A DNA stretch of 64,000 nt, taken from contig NZ_CP047146.1 of the NCBI RefSeq assembly GCF_009834125.1, positions 7,658,501-7,722,500 of the forward strand, in the 5' to 3' direction. Shown here one piece after another: positions 42,142 to 51,163 of the stretch. The notes under the pieces are model-generated. The model did not search any database and was not told the origin of the DNA. It saw only the letters and a list, made by a program, of their open reading frames with translations. This DNA is from Streptomyces sp. GS7. GTDB lineage: Bacteria; Actinomycetota; Actinomycetes; Streptomycetales; Streptomycetaceae. The position numbers were made by a program, and so were the translations under genes. Each line of letters opens with the position of its first letter. Positions within the stretch are counted from its first letter, which is position 1.

Positions 42142-44386
42142 CCGACGAGTTTTCCGCGGCGTCCTCCGCCCCCTCTTCACCGGCCCCGGCGAGCTCCTCA
42201 CCGGCGCAGAGGGACAGCACATCGGTGCCGTAGCGGTCGAGCTTGCGGCGGCCCACTCCGGAGATGACCGCCAGCTCCGCGGCCGTCGCCGGGACCGCCT
42301 CGGCGATGGCCATCAGCGTCTTGTCGGTGAAGACGCAGTAGGCGGGCTGCCGCGTCCGGCCGGCCTGCTCGGCGCGCCAGTCCCGCAGCCGCTCGTACAG
42401 CGCCTCGTCGAGTTCCGAGGGGCATTCCTCACAGCGCATCAGCTTCATCTCGCCGGCGTCCGTGAGGGTCTTGTTGCAGACCCGGCAGCGGGCGGGGGTG
42501 CGGTGCGTACGACGGCTGCGGCCCGGGGCCGTGCCGGTGCCGCGCTCGACTCCGCCGGCGGCCGCGCCCACCGTGCGGCGGCCCGCCGCGCCGGAGCCCG
42601 GCCGCAGGCCGTGCAGGAACCGGCTGGCGCTGCGCGAGGCGCGCCCGCCGGGAGAGCGCGCCAGCGACCAGGACAGCGTCAGCCGCAGGCGGGCGCGGGT
42701 GATGCCCACGTAGAGAAGCCGGCGCTCCTCCTCGATCTGCTCGTCGGTCCTGGCGTAGTGGATCGGCAGCATGCCCTCGGTGAGGCCGACCAGGAACACC
42801 GCGTCCCACTCCAGGCCCTTGGCGGTGTGCAGCGAGGCGAGGGTGACGCCCTCGACCGTCGGGGCGTGCTGGGCGTTGGCCCGCTCGTCCAGCTCGGCGA
42901 CGAGGTCGGCGAGGGTGGCCTCGGGGCGGGCCCGGGTGAAGTCCTCGGCGAGCCGGACCAGGGCCGCCAGGGACTCCCAGCGGTCGCGCGCCGCGCCGGA
43001 GCCGGCCGGCGGCTGCCCGGTCCAGCCCATGTCGCTGAACACCGCGCGCACCTCGGACGGCAGGTCGACGGCGCCGTCGAGCAGGGTGTCGTTGGCGCCG
43101 AATCGGGCCGCGCCGCGCAGCTTGATCCCGGCCTCGCGCACCTCGGGGCGCTCGAAGAACCGCTCGGCGCCGCGGAGCTGGTACGGCACCCCTACGTCGG
43201 CGAGGGCCTGTTCGTAGACCTCGGACTGGGCGTTGATCCGGAAGAGCACGGCGATCTCGCTGGCCGGGACCCCGGAGGCGATCAGGTCGCGGATCCGGCG
43301 GGCGGTGCCCTCGGCCTCGGCGGGCTCGTCGGCGTACTCGGTGAACACCGGCTCGGCGCCGGCCGGGCGCTGCGAGAGCAACTCCAGGCGCTGCTCGGCG
43401 GCGCGGCCCCTGGCCTGGGCGAGCAGGCCGTTGGCGAGGTGGACCACCTGGGGGGTGGAGCGGTAGTCGCGGACGAGTCTGACGACCGTGGCGTGCGGGT
43501 GGCGGGTGCGGAAGTCGAGGAGGTGGTCGGGGGTGGCGCCGGTGAAGCTGTAGATCGTCTGGCTGGCGTCACCGACCACGCACAGGCTGTCGCGGTCGCC
43601 CAGCCACAGCTCCAGGAGCCGCTGCTGGAGCGGGCTGACGTCCTGGTACTCGTCGACGACGAAGTGCTGGTACTGGGCGCGGACCTGCTCGGCGATGTCG
43701 TGCCGGTCCTGGAGCACGCCGACGGTGAGCAGCAGCACGTCCTCGAAGTCGATGCTGCCGCGCTCGCGCTTGAGCTGCTCGTACGTGGCGTATATCTGCC
43801 CGATCTCGGCCGGGTCGCGTGGTGCCTCGCGGCCGGCCTTGGCGAGCGCCGCGGGGTAGTCGGCGGGCACGGTCTGGGTGACCTTGGACCACTCGATCTC
43901 GCCGGTGACGTCGCGCAGCTCGGTACGGTCGAGCCGGATGCGGCAGCGGGCCGCGGCCTCGGCGACCAGTTGGACCTTGCGCTCCAGCAGCCGCGGCACC
44001 TCGCCGCCGACCGCCTTCGGCCAGAAGAACTGGAGCTGGCGCAGGGCCGCGGAGTGGAACGTCCGCGCCTGCACCCCGCCGGCGCCGAGCTGCCGCAGCC
44101 GGCCGCGCATCTCACCGGCCGCGCGGGCGGTGAAGGTGACCGCGAGCACACTGGCGGGCTGGAGGATGCCGGCCCGGACTCCGTAGGCGATCCGGTGGGT
44201 GATCGCGCGGGTCTTGCCCGTGCCCGCGCCGGCCAGCACGCACACCGGACCGTGCAGCGCCGTGGCGACGGCGCGCTGCTCGGGGTCCAGCCCGTCGAGC
44301 ACCGCGTCGGCCCCACTCGGCGGAGCCGAATATTGAGAACTGCCAGGGACCTGCGGGAAGAGAGGGGAGTCCGTTGCTGCTGTCAC
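42134..44386 (-). CDS. UvrD2-type superfamily 1 DNA helicase with HRDC domain
   Basis: A 750-aa helicase. Motor motifs are present: LAGAGTGKTRAITHRIA (Walker A), VVDEYQDVSPLQ (DExQ), VVGDASQTIYSF, and LHTAKGLEWDAVF with RRLLYVGITRAR in the second RecA fold. A four-cysteine module (CRVC and CEEC, about residues 607-632) and a C-terminal HRDC domain follow, the layout of mycobacterial UvrD2. It unwinds DNA 3' to 5'. Start: GTG at 44386. It is divergent from the mycoredoxin gene. The last codons overlap the probable wblC promoter. Confidence 0.92.
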   Translation of the reverse strand: MTAATDSPLFPQVPGSSQYSAPPSGADAVLDGLDPEQRAVATALHGPVCVLAGAGTGKTRAITHRIAYGVRAGILQPASVLAVTFTARAAGEMRGRLRQLGAGGVQARTFHSAALRQLQFFWPKAVGGEVPRLLERKVQLVAEAAARCRIRLDRTELRDVTGEIEWSKVTQTVPADYPAALAKAGREAPRDPAEIGQIYATYEQLKRERGSIDFEDVLLLTVGVLQDRHDIAEQVRAQYQHFVVDEYQDVSPLQQRLLELWLGDRDSLCVVGDASQTIYSFTGATPDHLLDFRTRHPHATVVRLVRDYRSTPQVVHLANGLLAQARGRAAEQRLELLSQRPAGAEPVFTEYADEPAEAEGTARRIRDLIASGVPASEIAVLFRINAQSEVYEQALADVGVPYQLRGAERFFERPEVREAGIKLRGAARFGANDTLLDGAVDLPSEVRAVFSDMGWTGQPPAGSGAARDRWESLAALVRLAEDFTRARPEATLADLVAELDERANAQHAPTVEGVTLASLHTAKGLEWDAVFLVGLTEGMLPIHYARTDEQIEEERRLLYVGITRARLRLTLSWSLARSPGGRASRSASRFLHGLRPGSGAAGRRTVGAAAGGVERGTGTAPGRSRRTHRTPARCRVCNKTLTDAGEMKLMRCEECPSELDEALYERLRDWRAEQAGRTRQPAYCVFTDKTLMAIAEAVPATAAELAVISGVGRRKLDRYGTDVLSLCAGEELAGAGEEGAEDAAENSSEK

Positions 44387-44500
44387 CCCGCCATGCTGCC
44401 AGGTCCCGCGGGGCGCCCGGGAAAGCCGTCCACAGCGGCGGGGGCCGGTCGTACCGGACGGGGCGGCTGTGGAGGGAGCGCGGGCGCCGGGGCGGGGCCG

Positions 44501-44526
44501 GGAATGGTCCGGGGCCGGTGGACGTT
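44501..44526 (+). promoter_or_regulatory. SigR-type promoter of the mycoredoxin gene
   Basis: GGAAT (44501-44505), 18 nt, GTT (44524-44526) matches the SigR consensus exactly and points at the mycoredoxin gene 83 bp downstream. Induction under thiol oxidation is expected. Confidence 0.8.
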
Positions 44527-44608
44527 CTTCTGCTCGGTGCCCCGTCGTCCGTGCGGCGTCGGCGGCACCTGATCATGATCGAGACCGAGCAAAAGGAGCG
44601 CGGGGCAC

Positions 44609-44854
44609 ATGGCGGGCACTGTGACGATGTACAGCACGACCTGGTGCGGCTACTGCCGTCGGCTGAAGGGGCAGATGGACCGCGAGGGCATCGCCTACAC
44701 CGAGATCAACATCGAGCAGGACCCGGAGTCCGCGGCGTTCGTGGAGAAGGCAAACGGCGGCAACCAGACGGTGCCGACCGTGCTCTTCCCCGATGGCACG
44801 ACGCTGACCAACCCGTCCCTGGCGCAGGTCAAGCAGAAGGTGGGCGCGGCCTGA
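44609..44854 (+). CDS. mrx1: Mycoredoxin (glutaredoxin-fold, CGYC)
   Basis: An 81-aa thioredoxin-fold protein with W12-C13-G-Y-C16 and a cis-proline loop (NQTVPTV), the features of Mrx1, which removes mycothiol from S-mycothiolated proteins. Actinobacteria use mycothiol in place of glutathione. AAAGGAG lies ahead of the ATG. A SigR-type promoter upstream and the sigR gene elsewhere in the window fit its role in thiol repair. Confidence 0.93.
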   Translation: MAGTVTMYSTTWCGYCRRLKGQMDREGIAYTEINIEQDPESAAFVEKANGGNQTVPTVLFPDGTTLTNPSLAQVKQKVGAA

Positions 44855-44877
44855 GGGCCGGGCGCACCGCGTAGGAC

Positions 44878-44916
44878 GGCCGTCGGCCGGTCCGGTGAGG
44901 GAGCCGGCCGACGGCC
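44878..44916. terminator. Bidirectional terminator between mrx1 and nudC
   Basis: GGCCGTCGGCCGG (44878-44890) pairs perfectly with 44904-44916 around a 13-nt loop, between convergent genes. Confidence 0.75.
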
Positions 44917-44922
44917 CGTGCG

Positions 44923-45858
44923 TCACGGCTTGGGCAACGGCTTGCCGTACCACATCTCGATGAGCCGGGCGGCGATGGAGATGCCGTAGGGCGGCAGGAC
45001 CTCGCCGGATTCGAAGGCGGCGCGCAGGTCCTCCCGCGAGAACCACCGGGCTTCCTCGATCTCCTCGCCGTCCACCTGGATCTCGGACGAGGTGGCGCGG
45101 GCCATGAAGCCCAGCATCAGGCTGGACGGGAAGGGCCAGGGCTGGCTGGCGATGTACTCGACGTCGCCGACGACGACACCGGCCTCCTCGAAGACCTCCC
45201 GGGCGACGGACTGCTCGATGGACTCGCCCGGCTCGACGAAGCCCGCCAGGGTCGAGAAGCGGCCCTCGGGCCAGTGGACCTGCCGGCCCAGCAACGCGCG
45301 GTCCTCCTCGTCGGTGACGAGCATGATCACCGCGGGGTCGGTGCGCGGGTAGTGCTCGGCGCCGCAGGCCGGGCAGCGGCGGATGTGGCCGGCGGCGGCG
45401 ATGACCGTGCGCTCCCCGCAGCGGGAGCAGAAGCGGTGCAGGCGCTGCCAGTTCTCCAGGGCCACGGCGTGGACGAGCAGCCCGGCGTCGCGCGGCGAGA
45501 GCAGCAGGCCCGCCTCGCGCAGGCCCGCGGGGCGCGCGGACTGGTCCATGCGGCCGGGGAGCGCGTCCTTCTGGAGCGCGAAGTAGCTGACGCCGTTCTC
45601 GTCGGTGCCGAGGTAGTAGCGGTGTGCCTCGGTCAGCGGCGCCTCGAAGGACGGCGTCATGATCAGCTCGGTACGGCCGTCGGGGGTGTCGTCGATCAGT
45701 GCCTGGCCCCCGGACACCACGAAGACGCGCGTCGTCGGGTGGCTCCAGGCCGCCGCCAGCCATGCCTCGTCGAGCCGGTGGTGGGCGGAGCGGTCGATTC
45801 CGCTCGGCGCGCTGAAGGTGATCGGCCGGTCGGCCGTGTGGTCGGTCCAGGTGGTCAC
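44923..45858 (-). CDS. nudC: NADH pyrophosphatase / NAD-cap hydrolase
   Basis: A protein of about 311 aa. A four-cysteine zinc ribbon (CSRC and CPAC) precedes a Nudix domain (GFVEPGESIEQSVAREVFEE) followed by the NudC-specific SQPWPFPSS motif. It hydrolyses NADH or NAD and can remove NAD caps from RNA. The GTG at 45858 is chosen because AGGGGGAG stands about 12 nt upstream, whereas a TTG four codons earlier abuts that site. The neighbouring uvrD2 and mrx genes are the same as in M. tuberculosis. Confidence 0.93.
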   Translation of the reverse strand: MTTWTDHTADRPITFSAPSGIDRSAHHRLDEAWLAAAWSHPTTRVFVVSGGQALIDDTPDGRTELIMTPSFEAPLTEAHRYYLGTDENGVSYFALQKDALPGRMDQSARPAGLREAGLLLSPRDAGLLVHAVALENWQRLHRFCSRCGERTVIAAAGHIRRCPACGAEHYPRTDPAVIMLVTDEEDRALLGRQVHWPEGRFSTLAGFVEPGESIEQSVAREVFEEAGVVVGDVEYIASQPWPFPSSLMLGFMARATSSEIQVDGEEIEEARWFSREDLRAAFESGEVLPPYGISIAARLIEMWYGKPLPKP

Positions 45859-45935
45859 TGCTGTTTCCAACTCCCCCTATGGCGTGGGTGATTGCTGCGT
45901 ACGGGCGCGGAACGGTACGGCGGTACGCGCACGGG

Positions 45936-47336
45936 TCAGGCGGCGCGCCAGGTCTCTGCCAGGTCGCCCCACAGGTGGGCGGCGGTCTCGACGCCTTTCA
46001 TCAGCAGGTCGAGCTCGACCTTCTCGTTCGGTGCGTGCCAGCCGTCGGACGGGACGGAGATTCCGAGGAAGAGGACCGGGGCGCCGAGGACGTCCTGGAG
46101 GTCGGCGGCCGGGCCCGAACCGCCCTCGCGGGTGAAGCGGATCTTCGTTTCGAAGGCCCGCCCCATGGCGCGCACGACGGACTGGAGCGCGGGGTGGTCG
46201 AGCGGGGTGAGGCAGGGGCGGGTGGCGCCCCAGAACGTGATGTCGTGGCGGATGCCGGCCGGGAGGCGGTCGGCCACCCAGTCGCGTACGGACTGCTGGA
46301 CGGCGGCGGCGTCCTGGCCGGCGACCAGGCGGAAGGAGAGCTTCAGCTGGGCGGCGGCCGGGACGATGGTCTTGCCGCCGGGGCCCTGGTAGCCGCCGCC
46401 GATGCCGTTGACCTCGGCGGTGGGGCGGGCCCAGATGCGCTCCAGGGTCGTGCTGCCGGCCTCGCCGAGGGCGGCGTGGGAGTGCGCGGTGCGCAGCCAC
46501 TGCTCCTCGTCGAAGGGCAGCTCGGCGAAGAGCTCGCGCTCGCGGTCGGTGAGCTCGATCACGCCGTCGTAGAAGCCGGGGACGGCGACCTTGCGGTCGG
46601 TGTCGTGGAGCGCGGCGGCGAGCCGGGCGGCCTCGGTGGCGGGGTTGGGGACCGCGCCACCGAACGAGCCGGAGTGGATGTCCTGGTCCGGGCCGTACAG
46701 ATCGATCTGACAGTCCGTCAGGCCGCGCATGCCGGTGCAGACGGTGGGGGTGTCCCTGGACCACATGCCGGTGTCGGAGACGATCACCGCGTCGCAGGCG
46801 AGGCGGTCGGCGTGCTTCTCGATCAGGGCCGGGAAGTGCGGCGAGCCGGACTCCTCCTCACCCTCGATGAGCAGCTTGAGGTTGACCGCGGGGGCGGTGC
46901 GGCCGGTGGCGGCGAGGTGCGCCCGCACGCCCAGGGTGTGGAAGAAGACCTGGCCCTTGTCGTCGGCGGCGCCGCGGGCGTAGAGCTTGCCGTCGACGGT
47001 CTGCGGCTCGAAGGGGTCGGTGTGCCAGCCGTCCTCGCGTGCGGCGGGCTGGACGTCGTGGTGGCCGTAGACCAGCACGGTCGGCGCGGACGGGTCCCCG
47101 GAAGGCCACTCGGCGAAGACCGCGGGCAGGCCCTCGGTCTCCCAGATCTCGGTGGTCGCAAAGCCCGTCTCCGCGAGCTTGCCGGCGAGCCATTCGGCGC
47201 TGCGGCGCACATCGGCGGCCCGCTCGGGGTCGGCGGAAACGGACGGGATGCGCAGCCACTCCGCGAGGTCGTCGAGAAAGGCTTCGCGGTGGTCGGCGAG
47301 GTACGCGCGGACGGCGCTGTCCGGGGTGGTGCTCAT
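45936..47336 (-). CDS. M20-family metallodipeptidase
   Basis: A 466-aa zinc peptidase. Metal-site motifs are VYGHHDVQP, the bridging aspartate region ARGAADDKGQ, and IEGEEESGS, with the late histidine in SDGWHAPNE. M20 enzymes of this length cleave dipeptides such as Cys-Gly or carnosine-like substrates; specificity is not evident. It lies 9 bp after adnB on the same strand and is probably the last gene of an adnA-adnB-dipeptidase transcript. Confidence 0.92.
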   Translation of the reverse strand: MSTTPDSAVRAYLADHREAFLDDLAEWLRIPSVSADPERAADVRRSAEWLAGKLAETGFATTEIWETEGLPAVFAEWPSGDPSAPTVLVYGHHDVQPAAREDGWHTDPFEPQTVDGKLYARGAADDKGQVFFHTLGVRAHLAATGRTAPAVNLKLLIEGEEESGSPHFPALIEKHADRLACDAVIVSDTGMWSRDTPTVCTGMRGLTDCQIDLYGPDQDIHSGSFGGAVPNPATEAARLAAALHDTDRKVAVPGFYDGVIELTDRERELFAELPFDEEQWLRTAHSHAALGEAGSTTLERIWARPTAEVNGIGGGYQGPGGKTIVPAAAQLKLSFRLVAGQDAAAVQQSVRDWVADRLPAGIRHDITFWGATRPCLTPLDHPALQSVVRAMGRAFETKIRFTREGGSGPAADLQDVLGAPVLFLGISVPSDGWHAPNEKVELDLLMKGVETAAHLWGDLAETWRAA

Positions 47337-47345
47337 ACGGCGAGC

Positions 47346-50300
47346 CTATCGGCCTTCCGGGGGATACCGGCCGGCGGTATCGCCCAGCAGAATCCGTTCG
47401 AGCCCGGCCCGGCCCGGCAGGCCGGCGGGTCTCACCACCTCGCCGGTGCGCACGAAGACGAAGGCGGCGCCCACCTCTGACGGCGGCAGGCCGTACCGCT
47501 CGGCCCAGGCCAGGCGGTAGACGGCCAGCTGCAGGGGGTCGGCGGCGCCGGTGCTCCGGGGGCCGTCCGGCAGGGTCCGGCCGGTCTTCCAGTCGATGAT
47601 CTCGAAGCGGTCGCCGTCCGGGCCGCGCTCCTTGTAGACGGCGTCGATCCGGCCGCGGATCACCCGTCCCGCGAGCGTTATCTGGAACGGGACCTCCACC
47701 CGGAAGGGGGTCCGTCGGGCATACGGGGTGCGGGCGAACGCCTCCTTGAGGGCTTCGAGGTCCTGCTCGTCGGCGATGTCCGCCTCCTCGCCGGGCCCGG
47801 CGCCCGGGAGCTCGTCCGGGCCGAGGAGCGGCAGGGCCAGCTCCTCGAAGCGGGACTGGACCCAGGCGTGGAAGCGGGTGCCGCGGCGGGCGGCGGGCTG
47901 TGGCGGGCGCGGCATCGGGCGGGCCAGCTCGCGGGCGAAGCCGTCCGGGTCGGCGGCGAGCGCGAGCAGCTGGGTGGCGGTGAGCGAGGCCGGCAGTGGG
48001 ACGTCCCGGACCCGGGCGCGGGAACGCCGCAGCTCGGCGGCGAGCGCGGCCAGATCGCGGTCCCAGGAGCCCACGGTGCGGCGCTCCTCGGGAAGGAGGG
48101 CGGGCGGACCGCCGTCGGCCGCGGCGGGATCGGGGAGGTCGGACTCGGCGGAGCGCTGGGCGCCGATGCGGGGGTGCGGCGGCGGGGCGGCGCCGGTGTG
48201 CGCGGCACCCGCTGCGGGGGCGGGCGACGGGGCGCTTGCGCCGTCGGACGGTTCGGCCCCGGGGAGGCCGGACGGGTCGTCCCCGTACGGGTCCCCATAC
48301 GGGTCCTCGCAGGGGTCGGGGTCGTAGGGACCGGACTCGTACGGGTCGGAGTCGAAGGGGTGGTCGGAGCCGGAGTCGAAAGGGTCGGGCTCGTAGGGGG
48401 CGTCGTCGGGGGCGTCCGGCCACTCCTCGTCCGCCGGCGGGGGCGGCCACTCCGGGTCGTGGGCGGGCGCGGGCGGGACGGGCGCGGGCGCGGCCCGGCG
48501 GCTGCGCTCCAGATGGCCGCGGACCTCGGTGGCGGCGGCGCGGCGGCGGGCCATGGCCGTGGGGTCCAGCGGCAGCGGCCAGGGCTGGTCGGCGGCGGCC
48601 TCGGCGAGGGCCGGGTTCTCGGCGCCCTCCTCCGGGGGGTCGGCCCAGAACTCGATCTCGCCGTGGCCGGCCTCGCAGTGCGCGCGGAGGGCCTCCAGGA
48701 AGGCGGACGGGCCCCGCGGGCGCTTCTGGTTGGGGCCCCACCAGTGACCGGAGCCGAGGAGCAGGGAGCGCGGGCGGGTGAAGGTGACGTAGCCGAGGCG
48801 GAGTTCCTCGGTCGCCTGGTGGTGCTTCATCGCCTCCTTGAAGTCCTTCAGGCCGCGGGCGGTCCACTCCGCCACGTCGGGGAGGGTCGCGGCATCGCCC
48901 CGGAGGGCGTGCGGCAGGACCTTGGGCCGGCTGATCCACGCCTCCCGGGCCTGCTCGCTGGGGAACTGCTTGGCGACCAGGCCGGGCACCGCGACCACGT
49001 CCCATTCCAAGCCCTTGGACTTGTGCGCGGTGAGCACCTTGACGGTGTTCTCGCCGCCGGGAAGCGAGCTGTCCAGGCCCTTCTCGTACTGGACGGCGGC
49101 GCGCAGGAAGCCGAGGAAGGCGAGGAGTGTCGCCTCGCCGTCGAGGGCGGCGCCGCCCTCCTTGGCGGCGAAGCCGGCGGCGATGTCGAGGAAGGTGCCC
49201 AGCGTCTCGCGGCGGCGGGCGGCGAGAGCATGGGGGGAGGCGGACAGCTCGACCTCCAGGCCGGTGACGGCGAGGACCCGGTGCAGGACGTCCATCAGGG
49301 GATCGCCCAACGAGCGCCGCAGATCACGGAGTTCGGTGGCCAGGCGGGCGAAGCGGACCCGCGCCTCCGGGGAGAACGGCAGGCCGTCGTCGGGGCCGTC
49401 GGCCTCCAGGAACGTGTCCAGGGCGTCGGCGAGCGAGACGGTCTCCGCGGGGTCGACGCCCTCCACGGCTTCGGCCAGCCGCTGTTCGGGGTCGTCGTCC
49501 GAGGTGCCCCGGTGGCCGGAGGTGTGGGCGAGGGTGCGGGCGCGGCGGCCCAGCAGCGCCAGGTCTCGGGGGCCGATCCGCCAGCGGGGGCCGATCAGCA
49601 GGCGGACCAGGGAGGCGTTGGCGGTCGGGTCCTGGAGGACGTCGCAGACGGCGACCAGGTCGGCGATCTCGGGCAGGTGCAGCAGCCCGGAGAGGCCGAC
49701 GACCTCCACCGGGATGTCCCTCGCGACCAGTTCGCCCTGGATACGGGCGAAGTCGGAGGCGGTGCGGCAGAGCACCGCGATCTCGCCGGGCGGCGTGCCC
49801 GTGCGGACCAGGTGGGCGAGGGAGTCGGCGATCCAGGTCAGCTCTTCGGCGTGGGTGGGCAGCAGAGCGCAGCGCACCACGCCGTCCCGCTCGGCGCCGG
49901 GGGCGGGGCGCAGCGCCTCGACGCCGGCGTGCATCGCCCGCAGGGGGGCGGCGAGGCCGTTGGCGAGGTCGAGGAGGCGGCCGCCGCTGCGGCGGTTCTC
50001 GCTGAGGGCGAAGCGGCGGGCCGGGGCCCCGTCGGCGAACGGGAAGTGGGCGGGGAAGTCGTCGAGATTGGCCACGGAGGCGCCGCGCCAGCCGTAGATG
50101 GCCTGGCAGGGGTCGCCGACGGCGGTGACGGCGTGGCCGGTGGGGTCCCCGGTGCCGGCCCCGAACAGCCCGGACAGCAGCATCCGCTGGGCGACGGAGG
50201 TGTCCTGGTATTCGTCGAGGAGGACGACGCGGAACTCCTCGCGGAGGATCCGGCCGACCTCGGGGCGGGTGGTGGCGAGGGTCGCGGACAGCGCGATCTG

Positions 50301-51065
50301 GTCGCCGAAGTCGAGGAGGTCGCGACGGCGCTTCTCGCCGCGGTAGGCGCCGACCAGGTCCAGCAGCTCCAGCCGGCCGCGGACCGTCTCGGGGGCCTTG
50401 CGCAGATCGGCGTTGGTGAGGCGGGCAGCGTCCAGGGTGGCGAGCAGCCCGGTGTCGTACGTGCGGAGCGCGGCCGGATCCACGAGGTGCTCGGCCAACT
50501 CGCCGTCGAGGGCGAGCAGGTCCTCCACGAGGGAGGGCAGCGAGGTCGTCAGCGACGGATAGGGGCCGGGGGCGGCACGCAGGGTCCGGGCGGCGAGCTG
50601 GAAGCGGGTGGCGTCGGCGAGCAGCCGGGCGCTGGGCTCCAGACCGATGCGCAGGCCGTGGTCCTTGAGGAGCTGGCCGGCGAAGGCGTGGTACGTGGAG
50701 ATCCGCGGCTCCCCGGGGGGCGAGTCGGGGCCCGCGGCGCCGCCGGCCAGGGCGTCGGGATCGGTGACCCCGGCCGCCAGGAGGGCCGCCCGGACGCGCT
50801 CGGCCAGCTCGCCGGCCGCCTTGTTCGTGAACGTCAGCCCGAGGACCTGCTCGGGGGCGACCTGACCGGTGCCGACCAGCCACACCACGCGGGCGGCCAT
50901 GACCGTGGTCTTGCCGGAACCGGCTCCGGCCACGATGACCTGCGGGGCGGGCGGGGCGGTGATGCACGCCGTCTGCTCCGGGGTGAACGGGATGCCGAGG
51001 AGCTCTTTCAGCTGCTCGGGGTCGGTGATGCGAGCGGACACATCACAAACCGTAACGGCCGCCAC
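47346..51065 (-). CDS. adnB: AdnB helicase-nuclease subunit
   Basis: A 1239-aa protein corresponding to mycobacterial Rv3201c. It has an N-terminal UvrD-like motor (VAGAGSGKTTVMAARVVWLV, VVLLDEYQDTS, VGDPCQAIYGWRGAS, LTAHKSKGLEWD) and a C-terminal RecB-family nuclease (GRIDAVYKE, IIDWKTGRT, DPLQLAVYRLA). With AdnA it resects double-strand breaks. An acidic Pro/Tyr/Asp-rich stretch at about residues 860-965, between motor and nuclease, looks like a disordered linker. The GTG at 51065 with GGGAGGGA upstream is preferred over later in-frame GTGs. Downstream of adnA. Confidence 0.93.
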   Translation of the reverse strand: MAAVTVCDVSARITDPEQLKELLGIPFTPEQTACITAPPAPQVIVAGAGSGKTTVMAARVVWLVGTGQVAPEQVLGLTFTNKAAGELAERVRAALLAAGVTDPDALAGGAAGPDSPPGEPRISTYHAFAGQLLKDHGLRIGLEPSARLLADATRFQLAARTLRAAPGPYPSLTTSLPSLVEDLLALDGELAEHLVDPAALRTYDTGLLATLDAARLTNADLRKAPETVRGRLELLDLVGAYRGEKRRRDLLDFGDQIALSATLATTRPEVGRILREEFRVVLLDEYQDTSVAQRMLLSGLFGAGTGDPTGHAVTAVGDPCQAIYGWRGASVANLDDFPAHFPFADGAPARRFALSENRRSGGRLLDLANGLAAPLRAMHAGVEALRPAPGAERDGVVRCALLPTHAEELTWIADSLAHLVRTGTPPGEIAVLCRTASDFARIQGELVARDIPVEVVGLSGLLHLPEIADLVAVCDVLQDPTANASLVRLLIGPRWRIGPRDLALLGRRARTLAHTSGHRGTSDDDPEQRLAEAVEGVDPAETVSLADALDTFLEADGPDDGLPFSPEARVRFARLATELRDLRRSLGDPLMDVLHRVLAVTGLEVELSASPHALAARRRETLGTFLDIAAGFAAKEGGAALDGEATLLAFLGFLRAAVQYEKGLDSSLPGGENTVKVLTAHKSKGLEWDVVAVPGLVAKQFPSEQAREAWISRPKVLPHALRGDAATLPDVAEWTARGLKDFKEAMKHHQATEELRLGYVTFTRPRSLLLGSGHWWGPNQKRPRGPSAFLEALRAHCEAGHGEIEFWADPPEEGAENPALAEAAADQPWPLPLDPTAMARRRAAATEVRGHLERSRRAAPAPVPPAPAHDPEWPPPPADEEWPDAPDDAPYEPDPFDSGSDHPFDSDPYESGPYDPDPCEDPYGDPYGDDPSGLPGAEPSDGASAPSPAPAAGAAHTGAAPPPHPRIGAQRSAESDLPDPAAADGGPPALLPEERRTVGSWDRDLAALAAELRRSRARVRDVPLPASLTATQLLALAADPDGFARELARPMPRPPQPAARRGTRFHAWVQSRFEELALPLLGPDELPGAGPGEEADIADEQDLEALKEAFARTPYARRTPFRVEVPFQITLAGRVIRGRIDAVYKERGPDGDRFEIIDWKTGRTLPDGPRSTGAADPLQLAVYRLAWAERYGLPPSEVGAAFVFVRTGEVVRPAGLPGRAGLERILLGDTAGRYPPEGR

Positions 51066-51163
51066 CGACAATCCCTCCCCCGACCGGCATCCGTGCAGGT
51101 CAGGAACGTATCGGCGGGCACCGGCCGGCTACCGCGCGCGATCATGCCGTACGCACGCCGCAC

